DNA of 64,000 bases from Ilyobacter_A sp963675185 (GCA_963675185.2 CAXXOH010000002.1:372001-436000); one strand, 5' to 3'. Counted from the stretch's first letter, positions 35,720 to 45,060 are shown. Notes: generated from the sequence alone by a model not told the origin. A program made the numbers and translations.

Positions 35720-36070
35720 TTGGCTTATTATATAGTTAAGCTTGCTATTACAATGGTCTTAATTATTATGATATCTGAAGTTTCTAAACGCAGTTCTTTT
35801 ATAGGTGCTGTATTAGCATCTATTCCATTAACTTCCGTAATAGCAATGGTTTGGCTATATAAAGATACTAAAAATGTCGAAAAAGTTAGCGCATTGGCAT
35901 CAAGTGTCTTTTGGCTTGTTTTACCTTCATTGGTCTTGTTTATAACTTTACCAATATTGTTAAAGCAAGGACTAAATTTTTACATAAGTCTTTGTATTTC
36001 AATTGCATTTACAAGTGGGTGCTATTGGCTTATGATCACCGTCCTCAATTATTTTGGAGTTAAACTATAA
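35720..36070 (+). CDS. DUF3147-family membrane protein
   Basis: One hundred and sixteen residues, start TTG 35720 behind GAGGTG. Four helices fit, and SSFIGAVLASIPLTSVIAMVWLYKDT in the middle is characteristic of DUF3147 proteins. They have no assigned function; some lie near metal transport genes. It is convergent with the P-type ATPase gene and they share a terminator, with no shared promoter. Confidence 0.8.
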   Translation: MAYYIVKLAITMVLIIMISEVSKRSSFIGAVLASIPLTSVIAMVWLYKDTKNVEKVSALASSVFWLVLPSLVLFITLPILLKQGLNFYISLCISIAFTSGCYWLMITVLNYFGVKL

Positions 36071-36085
36071 AGTGAAATATATAAC

Positions 36086-36113
36086 TAAAAAAGGCACTTT
36101 CAAAAGTGCCTTT
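36086..36113. terminator. Shared terminator between the DUF3147 gene and the P-type ATPase
   Basis: AAGGCACTT pairs with AAGTGCCTT around TCAA, with A-run and T-run on either side, so it works for both convergent genes. Confidence 0.8.
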
Positions 36114-36135
36114 AGCTTATAAAATTAAATTCTAT

Positions 36136-38481
36136 TTATTTTTTTAGTATCCTCATTGAGTTTAAGACCGCCAAAAGAGCAACTCCTACATCAGCAAATA
36201 TTGCCTCCCACATTGTTGCGTGTCCTCCCACACCCAAAGCCATAACAGCTAATTTTATTCCTAATGCGAGGATTATATTTTGAAGAACTATTTTTCTTGT
36301 AAGTCCAGCTATGTTGAAAGCATCCTTTAATTTACTTGGCTCATCCGTCATGATAACCATATCTGCTGCCTCGATTGCAGCATCGCTACCTATCCCACCC
36401 ATGGCTACACCTATATCTGAAAGTGCTAAAACTGGAGCATCATTTATTCCGTCTCCAACAAAAATTACTCCACCTTGAACCTCTTCTTTTATCCTCTGAA
36501 AATAATCTACTTTCTCATTAGGCAGGAGATCTGAATGGATTCTTTCAATACCTAAAGTCTTTCCTATATGTTCAGCTACATTTCTGTTATCACCTGTAAG
36601 CATATAAGAAACTATCCCCATTTTCTTAAAGACTTGCACTGCATAACCTGCATCTTCCTTTACCTCATCGGCTATAAGAATATATCCCTGATATACACTA
36701 TTTTTTGCTATATAAACTACTGTCCCAGGAAGTTCTTCATTTTTGAATTCTATTCCATATTTTTTCAAAAGTTTATTATTTCCCGCAAGTATCTCAACAT
36801 TTTTGTATCTCACTTTTATTCCATAGCCTTCTTCTTCGGAATATTCATTAATATTTTTCTCTTCAATCTCACCTTTAAAAGCTGCCATTATACTCTTTGC
36901 AATGGGATGATTAGAATGCGTCTCGGCCACAGCTGCCAACTCTAAAAGTTCTTCTTTTTTTCCAAATACTGAGAATACATCTACTACTTTAAATCTTCCT
37001 TTAGTAAGAGTTCCTGTTTTATCAAATACCACAGCCTTTACCTTATTCAATGCTTCCAGATAGTTTCCGCCTTTTATCAGAACTCCCTTTTTGGAAGCTG
37101 CTCCGATGCCGCTGAAAAAACTAAGAGGTATGGAAACTACGAGAGCACAAGGACAAGAGATTACAAGAAATATAAGAGCTCTATAAAACCATTCTGAATA
37201 ATTTCCTGTAATTATTCCTGGTACAACCGCTATTGCAACCGCTAAACCTACTACTGCAGGAGTATAATATCTAGCAAACTTTGTAATAAACTTTTCAGAG
37301 TCAGCCTTCTTTGAAGTTGCATTCTCAACCATCTCAAGTATCTTTGACACAGTTGATTCGGAAAATCTTTTACTTACCTCAATTTCTAGTACCCCATTTT
37401 TATTAACGCTTCCACTGAGTACTTCGTCTCCTCTTACAACATCTCTAGGCAGTGATTCTCCAGTTAAAGCAGAAGTATCCAGTGCCGAACTTCCACTTAA
37501 TACCCTTCCATCTAGTGGTATCTTTTCCCCTGGTTTTACAAGAATAATATCTCCGACCACTACTCTTTCAGGTTTTACTCTTTCAATCTCTCCAGAAGCC
37601 TTCTTGATATTAGCGTAATCAGGCCTGATATCCATTAGGTCTTCTATGGATTTTCTGGAATTTTCTACAGCCCTTCCCTGAAAGTACTCTCCTATCTTAT
37701 AAAAAAGCATTACTCCAACCGCTTCAGAATATTCCCCCACTGCGAATGCACCAAAGGTTGCTATTGTCATAAGGAAGTTTTCATCTAAAAATCTCCCCCT
37801 TTTTATATTTCCGAAAGAGTTCAATACAATATCTCCTCCAACGGCAATATATCCAACTGCAAGAAGTACTCTTTTTATCAGTGAAGCGTCTGACATAAAG
37901 AGACCTGCTATAAATATTGCTCCTCCTATTATAAGAGAGATAAGCTCAGTCTTATTCATTTCACCATGAGAATGATCATGCTCGTGCCCGTGAGAGTGAT
38001 CGTGTCCACAACCTTCATCACCATATATAACTTCCACTCCAGGCTCCAGTGTATTTACAATATTCTTTACATCTGCAACGATCTCTTCATCATTAAAAAT
38101 ATCTTCAGCCTCTAGGTGTAATAATTGCTTGGTAAAGTTCAGATTAGCTCCAGATATATAAGAAAGTTTTGATACCTCTCCTTCTATCTTAGATGCACAG
38201 CCAGCACAATGAAGCCCCTTCACTTTTATCCTGAGTTTTTTTATCCCTTTTCTCATTTCTTCAAAAACGGTACCAGGCTCTATCCTGTCTGCCAGTGTAT
38301 TTATTAACTTTAAAAAGTCTGCCGTTTTCTCCTCGAGAACTTCTACAATAAGCTTCTTGTTCATAAAGTTGAGACTAACTGACTGAACACCATCTAGATC
38401 TGATATAGCTCCTTCTAACTTAGCTGCACAGCCGGCGCAATGAAGATTTTTTACGCTATACTCTTTTTTTACATTAATCAA
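36136..38481 (-). CDS. zntA: Heavy-metal P-type ATPase, Zn/Cd/Pb class (P1B-2)
   Basis: About 781 residues. Two N-terminal HMA domains each carry HCAGCA (first near residue 14, second near 91), followed by a His-rich stretch HDHSHGHEHDHSHG that can bind zinc. Then come the CPC metal-transport motif SCPCALV, the phosphorylation site DKTGTLTKG, the SNHP motif of P1B pumps, GDGINDAP and, in the last helix, ADVGVALLAVLNSMRIL, whose Asp marks the zinc/cadmium subgroup. I choose TTG 38481 because GGAGGGG precedes it, rather than ATG 38499. It expels Zn(II)/Cd(II). An ArsR-type palindrome overlaps its promoter. A His-rich exported protein follows upstream on the same strand. Confidence 0.93.
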   Translation of the reverse strand: MINVKKEYSVKNLHCAGCAAKLEGAISDLDGVQSVSLNFMNKKLIVEVLEEKTADFLKLINTLADRIEPGTVFEEMRKGIKKLRIKVKGLHCAGCASKIEGEVSKLSYISGANLNFTKQLLHLEAEDIFNDEEIVADVKNIVNTLEPGVEVIYGDEGCGHDHSHGHEHDHSHGEMNKTELISLIIGGAIFIAGLFMSDASLIKRVLLAVGYIAVGGDIVLNSFGNIKRGRFLDENFLMTIATFGAFAVGEYSEAVGVMLFYKIGEYFQGRAVENSRKSIEDLMDIRPDYANIKKASGEIERVKPERVVVGDIILVKPGEKIPLDGRVLSGSSALDTSALTGESLPRDVVRGDEVLSGSVNKNGVLEIEVSKRFSESTVSKILEMVENATSKKADSEKFITKFARYYTPAVVGLAVAIAVVPGIITGNYSEWFYRALIFLVISCPCALVVSIPLSFFSGIGAASKKGVLIKGGNYLEALNKVKAVVFDKTGTLTKGRFKVVDVFSVFGKKEELLELAAVAETHSNHPIAKSIMAAFKGEIEEKNINEYSEEEGYGIKVRYKNVEILAGNNKLLKKYGIEFKNEELPGTVVYIAKNSVYQGYILIADEVKEDAGYAVQVFKKMGIVSYMLTGDNRNVAEHIGKTLGIERIHSDLLPNEKVDYFQRIKEEVQGGVIFVGDGINDAPVLALSDIGVAMGGIGSDAAIEAADMVIMTDEPSKLKDAFNIAGLTRKIVLQNIILALGIKLAVMALGVGGHATMWEAIFADVGVALLAVLNSMRILKK

Positions 38482-38496
38482 TTGAACCCCTCCAAT

Positions 38497-38518
38497 CATA
38501 TGAATACTTATTCATGTA
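38497..38518. promoter_or_regulatory. Palindromic operator of ArsR/SmtB type
   Basis: ATGAATACTTATTCAT (38500-38515) is a perfect 7-2-7 inverted repeat in the context CATATGAATACTTATTCATG, close to the CzrA/CadC/SmtB consensus. It lies just upstream of the ATPase ribosome site, so binding would block transcription until zinc or cadmium releases the repressor. No ArsR gene is in the window. Confidence 0.7.
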
Positions 38519-38649
38519 TAGAGTATATATTTCTTTTCTAATTTTGTCAAGAATGCACGCAAATATTTTGCTATTCAAATTTTTTTGATTTTCCTTTTTT
38601 ATAAAACTTAGGCAGTAACAATATTGCATGTTAAATATCTTATTACTTT

Positions 38650-38680
38650 AAAAGGCTGCTGAAGTTTTCGGCAGCCTTTC
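38650..38680 (-). terminator. Terminator of the His-rich exported protein gene
   Basis: AAAGGCTGC pairs with GCAGCCTTT around an 11-base loop, right after the stop at 38685. Confidence 0.75.
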
Positions 38681-38684
38681 GGTA

Positions 38685-39221
38685 TTAGTGAGATACTACG
38701 TTCTCTTCATGTTTTGATTGATGTTTTAAATCCTCTACGCTTTTATGCTCTTTATGTTCTTTATGCTTCTTACACTTATTATTAGAATGTCCCATCATAG
38801 AATTCATTTTTTTATTATGATCAAGCTTCATATTTTCTGGAAGATTTATTCCTAATTTTTCTTTAACTTCAATTTGATAGTTCACCATATTTTTATTCAT
38901 TTTAGATTGTAAATCTGTCTTTTTATCAATCAATTTTCCTATTTTTTTAGTGTCTACTTTTTCTGACAGCATTTCTTTATCTATATCTAGTTCAACTTTT
39001 TTTATATCTAGTTTTATCTCCTCTACTTTTTTTAAATAATTTAATCTAATCTCTTCTAATTTTATTTGCGATTCTGGCGTAAGTTTTTCTGAATTCTGCA
39101 TTGAATTACTCATATCCATTTTATGAGGTGCATTTTTTTTAGTAGCGGTAGCTGCGCTTCCGTCCTCACCAAATGCTGAAATTGACGTCACTAAAATTGC
39201 TACTATTAGTAATTTTTTCAT
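38685..39221 (-). CDS. Exported His/Met-rich protein, Spy/CpxP/ZraP-like
   Basis: One hundred and seventy-eight residues. Signal peptide MKKLLIVAILVTSISAFGED. The mature part has MDMSNSMQN near its start, long charged helices LTPESQIKLEEIRLNYLKKV and KIGKLIDKKTDLQSKMNKNM, and a tail with KCKKHKEHKEHKS and HQSKHEENVVSH. The central LTPEQ..L-type helix resembles LTXXQ proteins (CpxP, Spy, ZraP), periplasmic chaperones, and the Met/His tails resemble metal sequesterers. It lies beside the Zn/Cd pump and probably buffers metal in the periplasm. The family match is by character only. It is followed by a clear terminator. Confidence 0.7.
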   Translation of the reverse strand: MKKLLIVAILVTSISAFGEDGSAATATKKNAPHKMDMSNSMQNSEKLTPESQIKLEEIRLNYLKKVEEIKLDIKKVELDIDKEMLSEKVDTKKIGKLIDKKTDLQSKMNKNMVNYQIEVKEKLGINLPENMKLDHNKKMNSMMGHSNNKCKKHKEHKEHKSVEDLKHQSKHEENVVSH

Positions 39222-40068
39222 AATTTAATTCTCCTCTTTAGAAATTTTTCTTCGTAATAATTCATAAGTTATATTCTATTTAAAGCTTCTTCTTTCATCA
39301 CATTAACTCTCCTGTAACTGCTCCTCCTCCTTGAACTGAAAAACGTATACTCTGTTTTATTTGTCAAAACAGCCCGCTTTATCTTTGCAGAAATTGAGTT
39401 TACATTGTATTAATGAAAAATATAAATATTTTTTCTTCTGTTGATTCTCAACTTCCAGCTAATATTAATATATAATTGTGTAGGTTTTGTGAAGATTCTA
39501 TAATTAAATTTACAGCTCTGAATCTCTCATTAAAATGTATGCTAAATTCCTCCGCTAATTAATAAACTGAATAGACTTTTTTTATCAAGGATTTAAAAGC
39601 TAGTTTTCTCAATTTAGTGATAAAGTTTTGTGCATTTTAGGAATCGTTGGCAATAATTGATAGACCATCCCGAGGACTAAAAATAAAAAATTATCAATCT
39701 ATTCCAATTGAAATAAATATACGTGTAGAGTTTTACTACTTTGGAAATTTAAAAAATAAGTAGATATAAATGCAAACTCTTCTGTCACTAAGATCCTTAA
39801 GTAATTTATTCAATTAAATTACAACCAAGATTAAAATGTAATATTTAACTTTTTGCTACTAAATATATACCTCTAAAAAAAATCAAATAAAACAAAAACA
39901 GTATTCCCAACAGATGAAAGTCTATTGAAAATACTGTTTTTAGCAATGTTTGGATTAATACTATACTAGCTCAAAATGTATTTTGAGGATCAACTATAAA
40001 ATTTAATATGAAAATTACTAGTTTAGACAAGAGGTAATTACACAAAAAATATTATAGGCTCCTCGCGT
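39222..40068. other. Gap of 850 bases with one hairpin and gene debris
   Basis: A plus-strand frame at about 39,645-39,765 reads IIDRPSRGLKIKNYQSIPIE and VEFYYFGNLKNK before a stop, without a start; it may be a remnant of a small nuclease-like protein but I cannot assign it. AACAGTATT..AATACTGTTTTT (about 39,897-39,943) is a terminator-like hairpin. A 22-base repeat shared with 45,858 lies at 40,028-40,049. Confidence 0.45.
40028..40049 (+). repeat. 22-bp direct repeat, copy 1
   Basis: The core GAGGTAATTACACAAAAAA, preceded by CAA, is identical to 45858-45879. Nothing else of these two neighbourhoods is shared, and no transposase is close. Confidence 0.6.
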
Positions 40069-41055
40069 TTATACATTAGCCCAAGAATTTGTTTTAGCAG
40101 ATTCGTTTATTGCATCTATCACCTTCATATTCATTAAGGTATCTTGAATTGAAACTGGTACAGGAGTATTATTAAAAATTGCTTCTGCAAATGCTTCAAA
40201 TTCTAATCTATATTGATTTACAGGATCAAAAGTGACGCGTCTAATACCTAGAGCATTTTGAACCAATATTTCACCTTCAACATCATAATGATCATTGAAA
40301 GGTATGTTTATTGTAATTATCCCACTTGTACCAAATATTTTAACTTCTTGTTGCGGATAACTACTAGTCGATACTGTGAAAACACACCTACTCTTATTGT
40401 AATCACGTATGGCAGATGAAATAATATCTGTTTCAAATTCTGGATGATTCTCAACCAAGGACATTACTTTAGTTGGTTCCCTATCCATTATAAACCTTGA
40501 AGAGGAAATAGCATAGCAACCTATATCCATTAGAGCTCCGCCACCATATTCCTTTATATTCCTTATATTACTCGGATCTTGGTTATTATAGGCAAATACT
40601 GTATGTATAGCAGTTATATTTCCTATCTCTCCATATTTTACTATTTCTTTTGCTCTCTGCCACTTTGGATGAAACCCGTACATAAATGCTTCCATTATTT
40701 TTATATCTTTATCCTTTACATAATCTATAAGCTCCTCTACCTCATCTGCATTTAAAGTCAATGGTTTTTCACAAATGACATGTTTTTTTGCATCTACACA
40801 ACGTTTTATCCATTCTAAATGTAGATGGTTCGGAAGAGGTATGTAAACAGCTTCTATATCTTTATCTTTGAGTAGGGATTCATATGACCCATAATATTTT
40901 TTAATCCCCCACTTTTCTGCTGATTTTCTAGCTTTTTCTTCACTTCTAGAAGCAACAGCGCAAACTTCAATTTTATCTGATTGTTTCAGTGGTAATAAAA
41001 TCCTACTTATAAAGTGACCTGAAACACCTAGTACTCCAATTTTCAGTTGTCTCAA
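40069..41055 (-). CDS. Gfo/Idh/MocA-family NAD(P)-dependent oxidoreductase (second)
   Basis: About 328 residues from TTG 41055, which follows AAAGGAGG by eight bases. Rossmann loop IGVLGVSGHFISRIL, then AVYIPLPNHLHLEWIKRCVD and HVICEKPLTLNADEV with the family EKP, and GGGALMDIGCYAISSSRFIM in the substrate domain. It is an oxidoreductase of a sugar or polyol with NAD(P). Sequence landmarks are nearer to trans-dihydrodiol/xylose dehydrogenase types than the copy at 14.2 kb. It lies beside a broken alcohol dehydrogenase, 37 bases apart, so both probably formed one operon. Confidence 0.9.
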   Translation of the reverse strand: MRQLKIGVLGVSGHFISRILLPLKQSDKIEVCAVASRSEEKARKSAEKWGIKKYYGSYESLLKDKDIEAVYIPLPNHLHLEWIKRCVDAKKHVICEKPLTLNADEVEELIDYVKDKDIKIMEAFMYGFHPKWQRAKEIVKYGEIGNITAIHTVFAYNNQDPSNIRNIKEYGGGALMDIGCYAISSSRFIMDREPTKVMSLVENHPEFETDIISSAIRDYNKSRCVFTVSTSSYPQQEVKIFGTSGIITINIPFNDHYDVEGEILVQNALGIRRVTFDPVNQYRLEFEAFAEAIFNNTPVPVSIQDTLMNMKVIDAINESAKTNSWANV

Positions 41056-41091
41056 CTTAACTCCTCCTTTAATTAAAAGCATATGATATGT

Positions 41092-41815
41092 TTATTTTGC
41101 AAGTGTATATATTTTAAATATATCGTCTTTATCAAGTTTCACAAAAGAACCTAATGTTCCATGCCCATCGTTTGTTGCCTTATTAGCCATCTCTTGGAAC
41201 CGCTCATCTTTTATCCCTATATCGCTAAGCTTTGTTTTTAGGCCTATGGAATGTATAAATTTCTCATAGGCTTCTATACTTTTTAAAGCGACATCTTCTT
41301 GGTCAAAGAAATCATTATCTATATTCCAAACCCTATTTGCAAACTGGGCAAATCTTGGTATATCGTTCTTATACACATATTTCATCCACGCCGGAAATAC
41401 TATTGCAAGTCCTTCTCCATGGGCAATATCATATATCCCACTTAGTTCATGCTCTATGTCATGGGAAGCCCAATCTCCAATTCTACCCGTGTTCAGCAAG
41501 TTATTATGAGCTACTGTTCCGGCCCACATTATTTCAGCCCAAGCAGCATAATCTTTTGAATTTTCCAATACTTTATGAACATTGTTGATTATAGTTTTCA
41601 TAGTTGCTTCAATAAGCCTGTCTGTAAACTCTACATGGTTCACATTTGTAAAATATCTCTCCATAAGATGTGCAAGAATATCAGTTATCCCACAAGCTAT
41701 CTGAAATTTTGGAAGTGTAAAAGCAAGTTCTGGGTTCAATATTGAAAATTTAGGGTATATAATTTCCGAATTAACAGCTCTTTTCAAATCTCCATCTTCC
41801 TTGTCTACTTTATTG
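41092..41815 (-). pseudogene. Iron-containing alcohol (butanol-type) dehydrogenase, C-terminal two-thirds
   Basis: DGDLKRAVNSEIIYPKFSIL, GITDILAHLMERYF, HNNLLNTGRIGDWASHDIEH and YDIAHGEGLAIVFPAWMKYV are diagnostic for YugK/BdhA-like group III dehydrogenases; the His residues of HDIEH and HGEG bind iron. About 150 N-terminal residues with the NAD-binding loop are missing. The frame continues without break into IS3-derived sequence at about 41,816, so the remaining part is an in-frame fusion to transposase debris and has no proper start. Confidence 0.88.
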
Positions 41816-42230
41816 AGTTCTACGCTTATTCTCCTAGAACCGGCTGTAACATCTTTTTCGTACTCAGCAAGGATTTTTTTCTTGAGATACTCACCTTCAG
41901 AATTGTCCTTGATCCTTGGTGTGTAGTAATGTGAATTTCTAGAAATATAGTACCAGCTACACTGCTCAGAAATATTAAAATAGAGGTTTTCCTCAATAAA
42001 CGGGACTGGGTTTTGTCAAAGCTCTCCCAATTTTTCCAGTTTTTTTGAACCAATCAATTTGCATAGTGAGTTCACCGACAAAGGAATAAAGTCTGGTTTG
42101 CTCTTCTTCAAGAAGCTTTATTTTTTAAGATCCTTAATTTTTTTTCAAAAGCAACTTTAACATTTTTTCTAAGTTCTTCAGCCCATCTGGATACTTCAGA
42201 GGCTGATATTTGGTTTTCTGTTGTACTAAT
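41816..42230 (-). mobile_element. IS3-family fragment: OrfA and N-terminal part of OrfB
   Basis: On the minus strand, frames give NQISASEVSRWAEELRKNVK and RLYSFVGELTMQIDWFKKTG (OrfA coiled-coil and leucine-zipper-like region) and then EQCSWYYISRNSHYYTPRIK and EKDVTAGSRRISVELNK (N-terminal region of IS150-like OrfB). Several frameshifts are present. The sequence stops where the fragment at 16,695 would begin. It is fused to the alcohol dehydrogenase remnant. Confidence 0.8.
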
Positions 42231-42364
42231 TCATGGGACTATTACATATAACATTAAAATGTTATATAATATTTATCTAATAACATTGAAAGGCAATAGT
42301 TTATTCAAATCATTTAAATTTTTAATCTGTTTCTTATTATAATGTGATTTTAGGAGGGGGTATA

Positions 42365-43027
42365 GTGATAAAATCAAAAATTTTAAAAAAGTTGAGACTA
42401 CATGAACTCATAGGGACAAATTTTGAATCCCTTATGAATATTATAACTATGAAGAAAGGAGATATATTCTATTACAGTCAGGTTAAAAAAATGACAGCCA
42501 TATATATATTTGAAGGAGCGATCCAATACATAATTTATAGTCCAGATGGAGGAGAGTTTTATATTGATCATTTTTCAGGAGATGTAGTGGGAATAGGAGC
42601 TACACTTTCACGGTTGTCAAAAATTCAAGCACAACAGAATTTCGAGGTTGACCTTACTGGAAAAGAAGATTCAATTATAGTTACTCTTCCATTTGAAGAA
42701 ATATTTGATATGAAGTTAGAAAAAAAGGAAGAAGTTCTAAAAAAGCTTTTTCTTCTATTTCTTGAAGAACATTCACGAGTCTCAGAATACTTTTTAAATA
42801 AATCTATATATTCAGACGAAGCTTTTTTTATCAAATTTCTTGAAAACCATAAATCGACAAATAAAACAATAAGGGAACTTTCGGAGCTGCTTAATATAAA
42901 CCTTAGAACCCTTCAGAGGATTGTTAAAAGATTGCAAGAAGTTGGAGTAATTGTAAAAGAAAATGAAATTATGTCAATAGGAAACCAAGATAAAATTGAG
43001 GAATATAAAATTAAGTTTAAAAAATAA
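42365..43027 (+). CDS. Crp/Fnr-family transcriptional regulator
   Basis: Two hundred and twenty residues from GTG 42365 behind AGGAGGGGG. The N-terminal part is a cNMP-binding jelly roll (KGDIFYYSQVKKMTAIYIFE, DVVGIGATL). The C-terminal winged HTH reads TIRELSELLNINLRTLQRIV, with a final KRLQEVGVIVKE wing. It lacks the cysteines of Fnr, so it is unlikely to hold an iron-sulfur cluster; the ligand is unknown. The two neighbours are IS fragments or dead genes, so the regulated gene may be the divergent alcohol dehydrogenase that is now broken. Its terminator is split by the IS4 element. Confidence 0.88.
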   Translation: MIKSKILKKLRLHELIGTNFESLMNIITMKKGDIFYYSQVKKMTAIYIFEGAIQYIIYSPDGGEFYIDHFSGDVVGIGATLSRLSKIQAQQNFEVDLTGKEDSIIVTLPFEEIFDMKLEKKEEVLKKLFLLFLEEHSRVSEYFLNKSIYSDEAFFIKFLENHKSTNKTIRELSELLNINLRTLQRIVKRLQEVGVIVKENEIMSIGNQDKIEEYKIKFKK

Positions 43028-43042
43028 AGGGGTCAAAGACTC
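43028..43042 (+). terminator. Crp/Fnr terminator split by an IS4 element (left part)
   Basis: The sequence AAAGGGGTCAAAGACTC ends at the IS. Joining it to the sequence after the right target copy (44599 on: CTTTGTTTTAG) restores AAAGGGGTC-AAA-GACTCCTTT with a following T-rich tail, a good terminator of the regulator gene. Confidence 0.8.
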
Positions 43043-44588
43043 CATACCTATCAAGCTAAGCTTTGAATTTAATAGAATTTGTGCTAAAACCTTCTTCAAG
43101 GACTACTTGAAGGAGGTTTTTCTTTTGGGAAACAGACAAATCAGAACAAAATTTTTAAATTACTTTTCGGAAAAAAATATTGAACAAATTGCCAGGTATT
43201 CTAAATTCAAAATTAGGAATAGCGGCAAAATTTCTCCTCTTAACTTCATATCTTTAACTTGTTTCAGCTCCAATAATTTATGCACTTCATCCTTGGAAGA
43301 ATTAAGCGCTGAACTTCTATTAAAGCAGAATATTAATATTTCTCCTCAAGCGCTTGATCAGAGGTTTAGCGAGGCTTCTGTAGAATTTCTTAAAAATATT
43401 TTCTTATCTCTTTGTAAAACACAAATATCCAATAAGTCTAAAGCCTTTAAAAATTATGGCTTCAGCAATATCTTTTTAATGGACTCTACTGAAATAAAAT
43501 TGCCAAATAAATTAAAAAATAAGTATAAAGGTGCAAACAAATCTAATCCTGCTGTTTTAAAAATAAATCTTCTCCTTGAATTATTAGATTATTCTTTTAA
43601 GAACACTGTTTTATCTACGGGAACTAAAAATGAGCAAAATTTTTCTAAATATGTCTACGATAAATTAGTTACAGATTCCTTAGTTTTAAAAGATTTAGGG
43701 TACTTTAAATTTGATGACTTCAATGAGATTGAAAGCAGAAACAGCTCTTTTGTTTCTCGTTTGAAAGCCGGAACAAGGTTATTTGCTTTAAACCCTAATC
43801 CTCAGTACTCACCAAAGGGAAAACTACTAAAAAAGACGAAGTATTTGGTAACAAATGCTGGAGAGTTGGGAAAAGAACTAAAAGCAGGAGAGACTCAAGA
43901 ATATGAATTTCTAGTCGGAAGCCATGACGACAAGAGGCCTTTTAGGGTAATCCTAACTAAATTGGACAAAGAGACTTCTAATAAAAAAGTACAAAAGATA
44001 GAAGAAAGAGAAAGAAGGAATGAGCACTGCGCAAAGCACGCAAGAAGTTCTGCTGAAATTACTGGATATATTACTAATCTTTGGGGATTCAATCCTTCTG
44101 AAATCATCGAAATATATAAATTGAGATGGCAAATTGAATTGCTGTTTAAAATTTTTAAGTCTGATTTTAAACTAGATAAACTAAAAGACTTGAAAGTAGA
44201 AAGAATAGAGACTCACATATATGCCACTTTAATTAGAATGCTTCTTTTAATGGAGATTACAAAGGGTATCAATGGAGGATACTCAAAAGAAATGAGTATA
44301 AGGCGAGTAATAAAAAGCTCGTTGGGGGTTTTGACTGATTTCATGGAAACTTTGAAATCTAAAAAGCGTTTCATGCGCTTGACTTCAAAATTAAAAAAAA
44401 TTATTGATTCTAAAATAAAAAAAGTTCCCAGCAAATAATCACCGAGAACACCACTGATAATAGAATAAACTTTTTTAGCCATTTTTGCAAGTGGTTTTTT
44501 GTAGTTTGAAAATTTAGCTTTAAAATTAAAATAGGAACCTAACTATATAAAAGTTAGGTTCCTAAAATTTCTTAGCTTGATAGGTATG
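43043..44588 (+). mobile_element. IS4-family (IS231-like) insertion sequence with 10-bp target duplication
   Basis: Inverted repeats CATACCTATCAAGCTAAG (43043-43060) and its reverse at 44571-44588 end the element. TCAAAGACTC is duplicated at 43033-43042 and 44589-44598. A perfect long hairpin (TAGGAACCTAACT..AGTTAGGTTCCTA, about 44,532-44,564) near the right end probably stops transcription out of or into the element. Complete and probably recent. Confidence 0.93.
43125..44438 (+). CDS. IS4-family transposase
   Basis: Four hundred and thirty-seven residues from TTG 43125, which follows AAGGAGG at 43110-43116; the longer frame from 42996 begins outside the element and inside the regulator gene. 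The DDE points are IFLMDSTEIKLP, the aspartate around VLKDLGYF and the Y(2)R(3)E(6)K signature YKLRWQIELLFKIFK. The frame is intact, so the element may be active. Confidence 0.92.
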   Translation: MGNRQIRTKFLNYFSEKNIEQIARYSKFKIRNSGKISPLNFISLTCFSSNNLCTSSLEELSAELLLKQNINISPQALDQRFSEASVEFLKNIFLSLCKTQISNKSKAFKNYGFSNIFLMDSTEIKLPNKLKNKYKGANKSNPAVLKINLLLELLDYSFKNTVLSTGTKNEQNFSKYVYDKLVTDSLVLKDLGYFKFDDFNEIESRNSSFVSRLKAGTRLFALNPNPQYSPKGKLLKKTKYLVTNAGELGKELKAGETQEYEFLVGSHDDKRPFRVILTKLDKETSNKKVQKIEERERRNEHCAKHARSSAEITGYITNLWGFNPSEIIEIYKLRWQIELLFKIFKSDFKLDKLKDLKVERIETHIYATLIRMLLLMEITKGINGGYSKEMSIRRVIKSSLGVLTDFMETLKSKKRFMRLTSKLKKIIDSKIKKVPSK

Positions 44589-44739
44589 TCAAAGACTCCT
44601 TTGTTTTAGTTTAAGAACATGTTTTTTAATATCGATAAGGTTCACGTCAAATGGCGTAGATTTTTTCTCTAATTATAGGTATAATTATTATATGAACTTG
44701 AAATCATTAAGTTACTAACATATCATCAAGGAGGAAAAA

Positions 44740-45060
44740 ATGGCTAAAAATAAAATCATTTGTCATTGTAAAAACGTTGACTACATAACAATAAGAAAAG
44801 CTATGATGGCTGGAGCTCGTACTTTAAATGAAATAAAAGAGATGACAGGTGCTTCAACTGGATGCGGTGGCTGTGCAGATGAAATAGAAAATATCTTAGC
44901 ATCAGTTTGTGGTTGTCATGATGTATCTCTTGAAGATGTTGTCAATGCTGTTAAAAATGGAGCTGATACAGTAGAGAAAGTCAGTGAAGTGACTAAGGCT
45001 GGTACAGATTGTGAAAGGTGTAAGGCTCTTATACAAAATGTAATTCACTTAGGAAGATAA
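44740..45060 (+). CDS. BFD-like [2Fe-2S] protein with two domains
   Basis: One hundred and six residues. The first BFD/Fer2_BFD domain has CHC at residues about 8-10 and CGGC at about 46-49, the four cysteines that hold a [2Fe-2S] cluster in bacterioferritin-associated ferredoxin. The second repeat has CGC and CERC with the same spacing. Two tandem BFD domains in one small protein are less common than one; they may shuttle electrons for iron release or serve as a partner of an oxidoreductase. A GGAGG site precedes ATG 44740 and a terminator follows. No iron-storage gene is adjacent. Confidence 0.85.
   Translation: MAKNKIICHCKNVDYITIRKAMMAGARTLNEIKEMTGASTGCGGCADEIENILASVCGCHDVSLEDVVNAVKNGADTVEKVSEVTKAGTDCERCKALIQNVIHLGR

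Noticed and set aside
42996..43124. IS4 transposase start inside the Crp/Fnr gene
   Set aside because: It would lie outside the element's left inverted repeat; TTG 43125 has a perfect ribosome site within the element.
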